A DNA stretch of 64,000 nt, taken from Oopsacas minuta (Eukaryota; Porifera; Hexactinellida; Lyssacinosida; Leucopsacidae). Shown here piece by piece: positions 33,131-43,800 of the stretch. Made by a program: the position numbers and the translations under genes. Positions within the stretch are counted from its first letter, which is position 1; each line of letters begins with the position of its first letter. The stretch spans positions 1 through 64,000 of the forward strand of contig JAKMXF010000233.1 of the NCBI GenBank assembly GCA_024704765.1, read 5' to 3'. The notes below the pieces were generated by a model. The model made no database searches and was not told where the DNA came from. It saw only the letters and a program-made list of their open reading frames with translations.

Positions 33131-34398
33131 AAAATTCTAATACAATCAAAATAATGTGAAAATACGAAAAAATTTCAGATAAAATAAATAAGAAAAAATT
33201 GCAACTGTTGTTGTTTGTCTGTTTTCTTGTGCGTTGTCATAGAAAGAATTTATGGAATGCTATTTTTGATTCGAATTTTTCAATTCTGAGATGTCGCATA
33301 ACGATGTATATCAAATATGCTGAGCATGTATCAGGGAATATTGCAATTCTTTGCACAAATATATACAAATTTCGTAGAATTGTATCCCAGCTTTGTGCCA
33401 GAGCCATAGACACCGAATATTCTCAGAACAAATATGCCATTAGTCAACCAGAATTTTACTATGGTTTAGTGTCAGGATCATAGGCGCTGAACCCGGGGGA
33501 TGGGGCTCGAGCCCGCCCCCCCTCGCTTAGATACAGCCCCATAGAGCTGATACAATATATATATATATATGTGTGTGAGCCCATTGGAGCGTTCAAATTG
33601 TTTGAAAGTTTGGCGCCCCTGGTCAGGATTGCCCTTGGATGTTGCCACAATGTTTCACTACCTCCTGATTTTAGTTTTTGGCGGTGGCGATATCTATAAT
33701 CAAATTCAAAATTCCATAGGGACCCAAAATTCCCTGACAGCACGTGGTGTAGAGAATACGGCCGTCGCGCAGCGACCTAGCAAGTGAAGTGTGCTAGTGT
33801 TAGCAATCATAATTTGTCGTACAAAGCAAACGCCCCCAGGCCAGGGCTCTCAACTTTCACCACTCACGATTTTGTCTACGATAGGCTCGTGAGATTTTTC
33901 GCGAATTTCACAATTTTGAAAGTTACCAATTTGAGAGCCCAGCCAAATGGTTATTCACATGAGAAGTACATCACTACATGCCCCTAATCCTAAGGATTGC
34001 AAGTGGGAATAAAATATGATTACCATTGCCATCTCATTCCTACAGGATTCCCATATGGGAATCGCGTAAAAATTATATTTTCCGACAAGATTCCCCTGTA
34101 GAGGCTGTTGAGTCGATCTCTATGTAAAACAGTGACAGATCAACTCAACAGCTTTAATTGGTGCATCACTATAATTGTACCCTTACCTCAACAGTGCTGA
34201 TTCTCCTCTACCCTCAATGAGAGAACATTTCCATATTCAATTCTTCAACAGAATAACTCCTTTCTTCTTCTGCAATTACAATATTACTTGTGTATTACTG
34301 ATGTATCTCTTCTCTCTCTCCAATCCTCGCATCTCCCCACTATGGAGGTTCATTAGCCCACAGTTCACTTAGTTTCATGTTTGGAAATATAATCGGTG
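33131..34398. other. Intergenic repeats
   Basis: Positions 33480-33545 are a C/G-rich repeat end (gaacccgggggatggggctc). A (TA)n run lies near 33557-33570. The module at 33755-33805 resembles 1262-1340 and 8784-8840. Positions 33848-33950 carry ctctcaactttcac and a distant complementary gagagccc. Positions 34107-34155 are an inverted repeat (gctgttgagtcgatct and agatcaactcaacagc). Confidence 0.45.
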
Positions 34399-35062
34399 AA
34401 CTATAGTAATGCACACCTTGATGAAATGGGTTTTAATGAAGATGTGGTTATTGTAGTGTGGTAGAACTTAGAAAATAATGAAGATAGGTGAAAAAGAACG
34501 CAACAATCCGTCAAGAATTGAGAAAGTTATACTAATTTTCATTTATATTGAAAGAAGCGCATGAATAAGATGCATGCATCACGTACAAGGTTGGCTATGC
34601 TATGGAAGATATTTATTATTAGTACTATGTCGTGTACAGAACATCACACCACGGGGTAATGCTTTCTAATTGCTGCAATAATGTAGTTAAATATGTTCTT
34701 TTATGATATCTTTCAGGATAATGAAATATATACGCCTATTATATATTACTAATCACTTTGCAATTTGACATATATGAATATGTTAAAGTAGAAATATTTA
34801 TCTCATGGTATCCGGTGTGGATCATCTTATTATCATCATACCATAACGAAAGAATATGCACAATGTATAAGCATTCTGAAGTGTCAAAATTAGCATGGTT
34901 TTGGCTTCTTTCAATATAAATAAAAATTAGTCTAACTTTCTCAATTCTTGACTGATTGTTGCGTTCTTTTCACCTATCTTTATTATTTTTTAAGCTCTAC
35001 CACACTACAATAACCACATCTTCATAAAACCCATTTTCATTAAGGTGTGCATTACTATAGTT
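34399..35062. mobile_element. Foldback element with about 160-bp terminal inverted repeats
   Basis: aactatagtaatgcacacct at 34399 onward is inverted as aggtgtgcattactatagtt ending at 35062. Similarity between the arms continues inward to about 34558 and 34908, including gaagatgtggttattgtagt, ggtgaaaaagaacgcaacaa and gaattgagaaagttatacta with their complements. The roughly 350-bp centre is AT-rich and non-coding. The family is unassigned. Confidence 0.85.
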
Positions 35063-35790
35063 GTACCCAGAGATTTGCACCTCGGGTATGAATTTTTTCT
35101 AAAGGAACATTTCACCTTTTGGTGATTAATCATATTTTCACACCTTTCGTAATATTTCAAAATGATGCTAGAGATTTCGTATCAACTGCAAGTCTGGAGT
35201 AACTGATTATGAGATTTCAAATTTCAATTTTTAAATCTATATCTACATGTTTAATCATATGATCAATCATATTTTCACACCTTTTTACATCTTATTCAAA
35301 AATCATGCTAGAGATTTGGTTTTCTGCTTGTCAGGGGTAATCGAGTATTGTGTATTTCTACAGTAGTCTCAATAACGGACACTGCGGATTAGATTTTGTC
35401 CTTTGTAGGTGGGTGTCTGTTTCTCAGAGATTGATTAAGTATTATTTACATGTATTATTAACTTAGTTCGTTCAACGAGCTTGTCCGTTGTAGAGGTGTT
35501 ATCCGATTTTCAGGAGTGTCCGTTTTGGGAGACTCCACTTTATATGAATAACCATATGATTAATCAGATTTCAAACTTTTTGCATATTATTCAAATTCAT
35601 GCTTTTTTTAAATTTGGTTTTAGCTGCTAATCAGAGGTAGTCGAGTATGTAGATTTCAAATTTCTATTCTCTATTTACATGATTTATCATATGATTAATC
35701 ATATTTCACGTCTTTTTACATATTATTCAAAATCATGCAATAGATTTCCTTTCAAAAGTACAGGGAGTAATTACAGGTTTATTATTCAGA
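35063..35790 (+). repeat. Tandem array of about 150-190-bp units interrupted by an insertion
   Basis: At least three to four diverged units share gattaatcatattttcaca, catgctagagatttggtttt and taatcgagta-like words. A foreign block at about 35355-35545 separates two halves. Its ends are gtagtctcaataacggacac and gtgtccgttttgggagactc, which are inverted relatives, so it is a MITE inserted into the array. The array corresponds to the tandem portion of the composite repeat at 31140-31548. Confidence 0.65.
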
Positions 35791-37340
35791 ATTTTATCCA
35801 TATGATTTGAGGATAAAATATGAAGTACAGTAGGGGATTAATTCTATTGAATATCCTAAATATTTCTTATAACCGCCCGGATCCCAAATTCAGTTTGGGT
35901 TTTGTGCATTGCGGTATCTACACGGGGTAGTCACAAACACATAACCCTAAGCTACACTAGCAGTCTGTCGGATGGACATTTTATAATTTGTCTTGAATAT
36001 AATGATACAATATTAATATCGAATCTGTGGCTCAGGGTTTCATCCAGGTTCTCAGGGGCCATACACCTAGGAATTGATTCTAACTAATTTCATAAGCCTA
36101 GACTATACATTTTGTCTTACGATATAGGAGTTTCTAGAGTGAGATATTCGTACGCCTATAGGTATATTTGCCCAAATTTATGCGCCTGTATCCGCGCCGC
36201 ATACGCCTGGATAACACCCTGTTGTGGCTCTCAATGACACCGACTGGAGCTTATGCTGGGAGGTGTTCTCCGGATTCTGTGTCACCCTAGATCATGGAAT
36301 TAGGAATTTAATGCGAGCTACAGCTGTTTAATTGGATATTTTTCGAATTAGTGAATAAAGTTTGTACTGATCAGTGACAATAAAAGTCACAGATTGGCTA
36401 TTGGCATCTCCCTATAGGATCTGTAATTGTACCCTTAACTCAATAGTGCTGACTCTCTCTATAGGATCTCCACTAAAAATATCATATATTTCGAGAGGTT
36501 TCATCATCAACCTCTCGCTTTTTTTCTAAAACTCTCGTTTATGTGTCTAGAGGTTGGCAATGAATAACATCCCGTATAAAGGACAAGAAAAAACTTTTTC
36601 CTTTTTATTAGAAAATCCATGAAGCTACTCACTCTCTACTCTTTCAATATCTTTATCCCTCAGTTTTACTCACTACTCACTACCCACAAGGTATGTAAAC
36701 TGTACTGCGTTATTTCCAATAAGGCATAACACTTCCTCGATCCCTTCTACTAAAAACTACATCTTCCGAGAATTCTCAGGAACGTAATCCCCGCGAACGT
36801 CGAGGGCCTCCTGTATATTGATAGCTTGAATTTGTCCTAAAAATTTTGGATTTTGTCCTAACTTCAGGATTGGAATTTATCAAGCTTAGATTGTCATCTG
36901 ATAGCTATCATAATGATAAAGAAAGTATAAAAGCAAAAAATCAGGACTGTAGTAAAGGAGCCGAGCAGATTTTGACATGCAGACATGCAGACATGCCTGA
37001 TAACCACATTTACCGGTCATGAAGGTAGGACTGAATAGCTCTGATTTTCCGTGTACAGCTTTTGTCACATGATGTATCTTCCAAAAGAAAACTGTATTAT
37101 TCATCAACTGGATCTCTCTATCTAATCTATGTATACTTCTAACCACTGAGTATTGTTAATGGCAAGCTTATTCCCCTTAGAAGCGAGGCCTTGTATTATT
37201 TCCCAGGTAGCCCTTTTCTGGGAAGCTACATGCATTAGTTTATCTATTTATTTCCATCAGTATTATTAGTTATTCGTATTTTCTAAAATTAGAATTTATT
37301 AACTCAAGCTTGCTTATTACATTTTGAGCATAAGCTAGTT
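35791..37340. other. Intergenic repeats
   Basis: Positions 36409-36480 contain two ends of the composite repeat (catctccctataggatctg). Positions 36492-36517 form a hairpin (cgagaggtt and aacctctcg) followed by a T run. Positions 36965-36990 hold three tandem copies of acatgcag. Small frames here show no family features. Confidence 0.4.
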
Positions 37341-37900
37341 TCATCACACAATTCTAATTTGATATTCATTGATGGCAGAAAGGATCGGTTTTCAGGAATT
37401 ACGCATATCAAGAAATGGAAGCTACTGTTTGACGCAGCTACGGCAGGTATCAGAACAACCGAAGGGAGAGGGAAGAAGGCTTTATAGATGCTACCGGACA
37501 CATTAGCAGGAGCTTAGCGGAAGAGAATTTGTAGTAGTGGTGGTACAGAGCATTTGGAGACTGGTGATATTGAAGCAGCTTTCGAAGTGTTGATCCTAAA
37601 CCTATACCCGCCCCCAGACCAACATCGAGCCCTACAAACTTGTGTAGGACGTACTGGGTATAAGGAGAAGAAATAGACTTTTTTTTCCTATCGGGTGAAG
37701 AAAGTAGGAAATGAAGCTAAGGCCCCATTGAGCATGACCTACGGCTTCTTAGTGGGGCAGCTACCTGAACCTGTACAACTTCTATTAAGGACTGGCTCAA
37801 GAAGGAAGAAAATGTAGATCTGACCACCGCCAAGAGTAGGGAATTGGAAAGTTAAGATGGTTCTGTTGGACGCCTAGAGGAGAGTCTAGCGCTATTTCCT
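37341..37900 (+). pseudogene. Degenerate LTR-retroelement gag-like sequence
   Basis: More GC-rich than its surroundings, with short coding-like blocks in several frames. FSGITHIKKWKLLFDAA near 37385-37435 and YGFLVGQLPEPVQLLLRTG near 37740-37800 recall the gag capsid pattern in retrotransposons (substrate Phe-x-Gly then a Trp helix; later FVxGLPxxVxxxLR). Many stops and frameshifts, no protease or RT seen, LTRs not identified. Tentative and clearly inactive. Confidence 0.4.
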
Positions 37901-38385
37901 CCTGAGTGCATGTGCTATGCAGCTTTGTACTTCACAATGCATTGACGCAAAGCTGCAACCGCGATGTATTCCATTGAGTCCTTGACGCATTGACGAATTA
38001 CAATCCAAGGATCTTATTCACAAAAATTCTAAATCCAAAATTCTAAGAATATAACTACTGCTTATCGACTAGAGTCTGGATTTTTGAACCTGGTCGCCCG
38101 CGGGTGGATTTGTTAAAATTTCATCCCACATTCCCACGTACAACTTTGGGCGCCGTCCATATATACTTTTACACCGAGAGGATTTTCTATACTCAGGGCT
38201 CGCGTAAATTTCTTTATCTACCTCCTTTGGCAACTACACGAGCTCGGCTCCTCTCCTATAAGGGAAACCCTGATGGGATTATATGACTCACGAAGCATTC
38301 ATTTATAGTATATATATATATATAATGTAATGAAAGTACGTATATTGATACCGTTATAAGCTAAAGGAAAAACATCGATCACTGG
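37901..38385. other. Intergenic, no gene recognised
   Basis: Positions 37905-38000 contain a run of Cys/ATG-rich words with repeated gcattgacgca. A (TA)n microsatellite lies near 38307-38325. Confidence 0.35.
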
Positions 38386-39722
38386 TCAAATAATGTCCTT
38401 AGGGATCAATTGAAGTTGAAGTAAAATTGAATCATTAATAATATAGGGAGATAGAGAACCCATTTCAAAAGAAGGTAGATCTTGGTAAACTTCATGTATA
38501 ACACGGTCTGCATTTCCTTTCCTCATCCTAGACCTACTCTCATTCATCCGATTAACTAGTTGAAAATAATAGTGGCAGATACGTAATTCCTGTATTTCCA
38601 TTTTCTCTCCAGGAGCTCTCTTTACACTAATAGATATACCACCAAACATATAAGTCACACGGTATTTCAGTGTATAACCGTATAGATTGAATGGTGAAGA
38701 TTCTACTGAGCCATGTGAAGCTAACAAATTTTTAACATCAGATATTTCCCATTCAAACTTTTCAATCAAATCCATCTCATTAATTGTTATTTCTTCCCCA
38801 CGTGCTGATTTCATGATCAGTAGAGATGTGTGGAAATTAGTGAGCGAAGCTTTGAGCTCTTTATTATCTTTCACTAGTATATTTATTGAGGATTTGAGTT
38901 CTATATTCTCTTTTTGTGTCTTTTTTATTGATAAATTGAGCTCAGAATTCTTTGCATTCTCATTTCTAGAATGTTCTACTACATCAATCATTTTCATTTT
39001 CAAATCGTACAATTCACCCTTTAATTCCCTTATTTCTGAACATAGCCCAGTTTGATGATCAATCATCTGTTGTTGTTATGTTCTTTTAATTCTTTTCTTG
39101 TAATAGAGAGAGTCTTACAGCCGAGATTATAATAAAGACAAGAAACCTTCTTTAACTCACACATATTATTTATGTGTTCTTTCAATTCATTTCTCAATAG
39201 TTTCATTCCGCATCCTTCTGGACAATCCTCTGACATCATTGGACAATTGGTCATGTGTATCTTTAGGTCCTTTGCTAGTAATGTTACATCACAATACTCG
39301 CATGTTATTTTCCTCATAGGACAGCTCTTAGCTTGATGCTGCTTCACTTCGCATTGAGCTAATACCGTTTGACATTTGAGATTATAGGGTATTTTGAGTT
39401 GTTCACAACGAGGGAGGTGTTCATCAATTTGTTTTAACTGTCCCTTCCAATTACAACCGCGTGTATTTAACGGACACATAGCATCCAGTTAATTCACACA
39501 CTCTCTTACCTCATTATTTGGCCCATCTGTGAATTGATTCGTACAATAGCTGCATATAGTTTTTCCTTTGTAACTCACTGCTAGTCTGGTTATACCATCA
39601 CATATACCACAAATTAAGAATTTCTTTTCCAGATTAGTCAACTTTTGATTTATTATATCTTGTTTATATCCCTTATGACTGTCTATAAATAGGATTTTTG
39701 AGATTAAATCAATCTCATCCAT
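38386..39722 (-). pseudogene. TRAF-like RING/zinc-finger/coiled-coil/MATH gene with two lesions
   Basis: Three consecutive minus-strand frames form one TRAF layout. Frame 1 (39489-39722) starts MDEIDLISKILF and has a reduced RING, CGIC then CSYC. An in-frame TAA at 39489-39491 follows, but translation in the same frame continues immediately with LDAMCPLNTRGCNWKGQL. Frame 2 (39063-39479) carries TRAF-type zinc fingers with regularly spaced Cys/His (CPMRKITCEYC, HMTNCPMMSEDCP, HINNMCELKKVSC). It ends at a TGA overlapping the ATG of frame 3 (38386-39066) as ATGA, a one-base frame change. Frame 3 has a long coiled coil then a C-terminal MATH-like region (FEWEISDVKNLL, YGYTLKYRVTYMFGGISISV). TRAFs are cytosolic adaptors in TNF-receptor/Toll-type signalling. 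A stop plus a frameshift suggest a pseudogene, unless one is an assembly error. Confidence 0.8.
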
Positions 39723-39929
39723 TATATTACAGTACAAACTACAAACTCACGAATACAACCTCAATTTGACCAGACATACATTGAGAAATTAAACTAGGGC
39801 ATATTATATATAGTAGTGATAAATGACAAGAATGTATACGTGTGGAAATAAGATACTTTTGTATTCTATTTCTCCTGTATATTCTTATTGTATGCTGCCT
39901 ACCTGTCTGGCATTGCAAAATACTTATTA

Positions 39930-40290
39930 GTGCAGCTCCTATAGGAAGATGTCCAAATGACATGGACGATGTGCGACGTCTGTCCGCTCGGCCTTGCGAA
40001 AACTATAAGTCCAATTAACATAAACATTTCGGGTCTGAGATTTACACCTCGGGTATGAATTTTTCACACCTTTTGGGTGATTAATCATATTTCCACACCT
40101 TTCTATATAAAATTCAAAGGGATGCTTGGTTTCAACATGTTGTCAGGTAATTGAGTGCGTAGTGTCCGATTTTGGGATTTTGTGAGCCTGAAAGTTACAA
40201 ATTCACAGATTTATCATATGAATAATCAGTTCACACCTTCAGACTGATACTTCAAATAATATTATTAATTTGGTTTTAATTAACTATTAA
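39930..40290 (-). mobile_element. Composite repeat copy
   Basis: Same parts as 31140-31548 in opposite order: terminal hairpin gtgcagctcctataggaaga, gtgcgacgtctgtccgctcg, gagatttacacctcgggtat, then gattaatcatatttccacac units. There is no coding content. Confidence 0.55.
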
Positions 40291-40776
40291 TCACTGATGA
40301 TTTTGTTTCGTCACCCCTGCCTATTTGGTAGTGGCCAAGTTTGGTCATACGACCACAGGTTGAGAAACAATGTTTTTTAGCTCCCCTGGCCTCACCCCTG
40401 ACTGGTGCTTGACCCGACCTGTCAACCTGTCCATCTCTGTACTGTCCTTTATTTGTTCCTGGTTTTTTAGTATTTGTTTTAAAGCATACAGCGTTTCCAC
40501 GTTTCTGTCAAATTCTAAGATTGTGGAGGTTCATTCGTATGGAACTTGGGATTTGGTCTATTTATTATTCATTCCATTTAAGGTAGTTCCTCGTTACCAT
40601 GTGTCCCGTTTGTCGAGGTTCCATTGTATTATCCATTGTATTAACTACAATTATTTACACTCAATTTAGATATTATATTCTTACAAGTATGCTCTCTAAT
40701 CCCAATACTATTCATTTTATTAGCATTTATATAACTCATTTTACGGTATTTGTAAATATTACGTTTGAGTGGAGAG

Positions 40777-40777
<1 letters not shown>

Positions 40778-40806
<29 letters not shown>
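40778..40806. repeat. (TA)n microsatellite abutting the FRMD4 start codon
   Basis: An uninterrupted run of TA dinucleotides ends one base before the initiating ATG. There is no pyrimidine tract, which argues against a splice acceptor here and for translation starting at 40807. Confidence 0.75.
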
Positions 40807-40807
<1 letters not shown>

Positions 40808-43800
40808 TGCCAGAAGTCAATGTCAGAGATTGTTATATACATCTGATAGATGGATACAAGTTGACTGTTCAAGTTAGGGTTAGTTCATTCTTATGTGAAT
40901 AATCTTATGAATGTATTGATGCCCTCAATCAGGACAAATTGACAATTAACATCTTTCTTATACAGCGCAACTTCTATAACTGGGGCAATTTTGGTCCCCA
41001 TTCATACATTTCAATAGAAACGAACCTCTATAAGCGGGGAATGGGGAATGGGGAATGAGGCATGCTTTAGAGAATATTATGCCTCACACGATTGAAATGT
41101 ATCTCTATAAGTGGGAAATCTGCGAAATAATTTCTTAAATAGTCAATTTTTGTGCTAAATCGGAAAAACCACGTATTTTATGCTATGATGAATTATAATC
41201 TCGTTTTTCAATTTTTTATTTACAACAACCTTAGGGCATATTAGAATAATCAAATATCATTGAAAAGCAGTCGTTGAAGGAAGTGGCTATACATATTTAC
41301 TAAAACTCTCTAGTTAAAGGACATTTGAATTTGAAATTATAAATGTGGAGATATCAGGAGATTCGCCGCCACGACCTCCCCCACTCATAGAGGTTTTACT
41401 GTGTCTAACTTTTCTGTACAGTTGACTCTCGCGATCTCGTTACCAGATTTATGCGTTTTCAATGAATGAATCACTTTTAATTATTTAGAATCCCTGACAA
41501 GGAGTACAAATTTCGTCCGTCCTGGTCCATTCATAACGTAACCACATTAACGAGAGTGACTATTGTATTGAGGTATATTTATCGAGATTTTGTGCTTGAT
41601 GGACATATCTGTATACTTACTAACCTATATCCTTTTCACAGGATTTTCGAAAAATTCCCTGGATGAATTGAGTAATTATGTATTTGTATTCTATTCTCCA
41701 GCCACTCCAGTTGACTAGTGATTTAATGAACATAATAGCTAATCAACTCAAACTGAGAGATAAGGAATACTTCGGTCTGTATTATGAAGTTAATGGGTGA
41801 GTATGCAATATTTATGCAGGTTATTCAACATTGTGAACTTAAATATTGATTTCAATTGACAAATACAATATACTTACATTTGTACTCGTTTAGTTCATTG
41901 AGATATTGGGATAAGAACGGAGAAAGCAGTTATCATTTATATAGCGGCAGAGAGTTATACAGGTTCTTAAGAGCATGTTCCTAATGCTCCTCCTGTCAAA
42001 TTTTCTTACAGTAGAAATCGGGGTTTTTGTTTATTTCTTTACAAAAATATCCAATAAATAAAATAATTAGAAAGTGCATTCACGGCAAAAATCTTCTTTT
42101 TTACAATTTATATGGTTTTACGAGGACCACAATATCGGATACAAATACTTATCCCTATTTCAACTCTACACCTAAAGTACTTAATTAATATTATGGCATA
42201 GGGAAATAAGCTCCTTGTTCAGATTCCTATATGTATTTTGGTTCCTAAAAGAGCGCCCGAAGCTCTTAGATAATTCCCTGTATAGCATTCAGGCCATGAG
42301 TCTGATCTATGTATAGGAAAGTGGTCAGACACGGTGCTTGGCTAACCTGACTGTTAGTGTTTGTGTCGCTCTGTCATTTCTACCAAAATGTCATTACAAA
42401 GCCTTTAGCTTGGTCACTTCGTATCACTGTATGAATTAATTATATACTATTAACCTTATAGATCTTAAAATTGTAGCATCATATGGTGTAATTCTGAACT
42501 AATTTACTGCTTTATCGTAAAACAATTATGGAAAATTTAAATTATTAAGGATTACTTAATACGTATCACCAATGTGAATATTGAATTGTAGATATTACTA
42601 CTCAATATGTATGACCGTAATTTGAATAATTATTATACTTACTTAACATATTTCTATAAATATAATATCAATTGATTAATTTCAATGAATAATGACTGAA
42701 CACGTATTCAATAGTGTAATTATATTCCCTATGGTTAGCTAATAATAGCTAGAAGCTAAGTAATCATGTCCATAATCTTTCTATTACGCATTCTCCAATT
42801 TCATTCATAACTTCCAGTACTTGCTCTTTAATATCTTTCTGTATAGCTTTTATTGGTCTTGAGGCATCTAGTATTTTCCATTCAGGCTCGATTAACTGTT
42901 TAAAATTAGACAAAACTTTCTTCTGGAATGTGTCTACTTCGTAACGTTCTTCTCCGAAGTCACCTCTCCCAGCAGCTACATCCTGTGACAGACTTAGGAA
43001 TATAACTAAGTCAGGACGGGGAAGTCCTATCTCTGGGCCTCTACACCAGTCTATTGAGAAGCCAGGCTTTGCTGCAGTGAACGCTACCCCAGAATACGAG
43101 TACCTAGTTTAAATAGTATAAACAGAGAGTCGTTTTCAACTCTGTTTCTGTCCATTTTTACACACCCCTCAAAATTGATCAAAACTGTAATACCATCTCT
43201 TGTACAATTTATTGTCAACCTTGAAGCAATAATTTTTGTATAGTGAAACTTTAGACTGAATTAAGTGACTTATGAATTCGGCGTTCCAACATGCAACAGG
43301 ACTGTAGCAGCTCATGAAAACCAGTCCATCAATCATCAGTATGATATAGTAACCTGCCTTCACAGAAACCAGTTACCTAAACCGGTCTTTGCCGGCTGGC
43401 TGCTATAGCCTTGACTCAACTTACCGTAATAATGCTCACTAACATACCTATCCACAACAAGTGTAACACCACTCTTCATATCAGATATCATCTCAGCCTC
43501 ATACTCCCACCTATTAGCAGAGAATAGCAGGTGTACTGCTGAGTCATGTAATTCTATCCGCTTATTCAGGTAGTCATCTATAATTTTCCCGACTGCTGTC
43601 GTTCTCATTGGGAAATGCAAGTATTTACTGGGTATATTGATAGCGTTGAGAGATTTAGTGAGTAATTTACATTGAGTAGATTTACCCGCTTTATCCAATC
43701 CTTCTATTACGATTAGCAGGCCTCTCTGTTTGGATTCTGTCTCACTAGTTGCCATAGTAGTTACTGAATATAATGCAAATTTATAAGGTTGTTCAAATGC

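Larger units (their letters stand above)
39738..40806. other. Intergenic: composite repeat copy and (TA)n
   Basis: Positions 39930-40290 are a plus-orientation copy of the composite repeat (gcagctcctatagga hairpin, gacgatgtgcgacgtctgtc, then tandem tail). Positions 40354-40375 look like a hAT end (accacaggttgagaaacaat). Small frames at 40370-40877 have no family features except that the last overlaps FRMD4 exon 1. The (TA)n lies at about 40778-40806. Confidence 0.5.

Noticed and set aside
33755-33805. tRNA or tRNA-derived gene
   Set aside because: No cloverleaf or convincing A and B boxes could be drawn by eye.
35063-35790. CRISPR-like array
   Set aside because: The units are long, diverged and lack uniform short repeats and unique spacers. 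They match a dispersed tandem repeat family.
36492-36525. Hairpin followed by a T run as a bacterial-type terminator
   Set aside because: The window is clearly eukaryotic nuclear DNA. The hairpin lies in a repeat field with no upstream gene.
38386-39737. A polycistronic or operon-like arrangement of three small proteins (RING / zinc finger / coiled-coil MATH) with an ATGA overlap
   Set aside because: The three frames are consecutive pieces of one TRAF architecture, the first break is an in-frame stop with the frame continuing unchanged, and animals rarely reinitiate this way. A damaged single gene is simpler.
40599-40877. 92-aa frame overlapping FRMD4 exon 1
   Set aside because: It reads the (TA)n run as repeated Tyr-Ile and a different frame of the exon. 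The FRMD4 frame has family support and correct phase.
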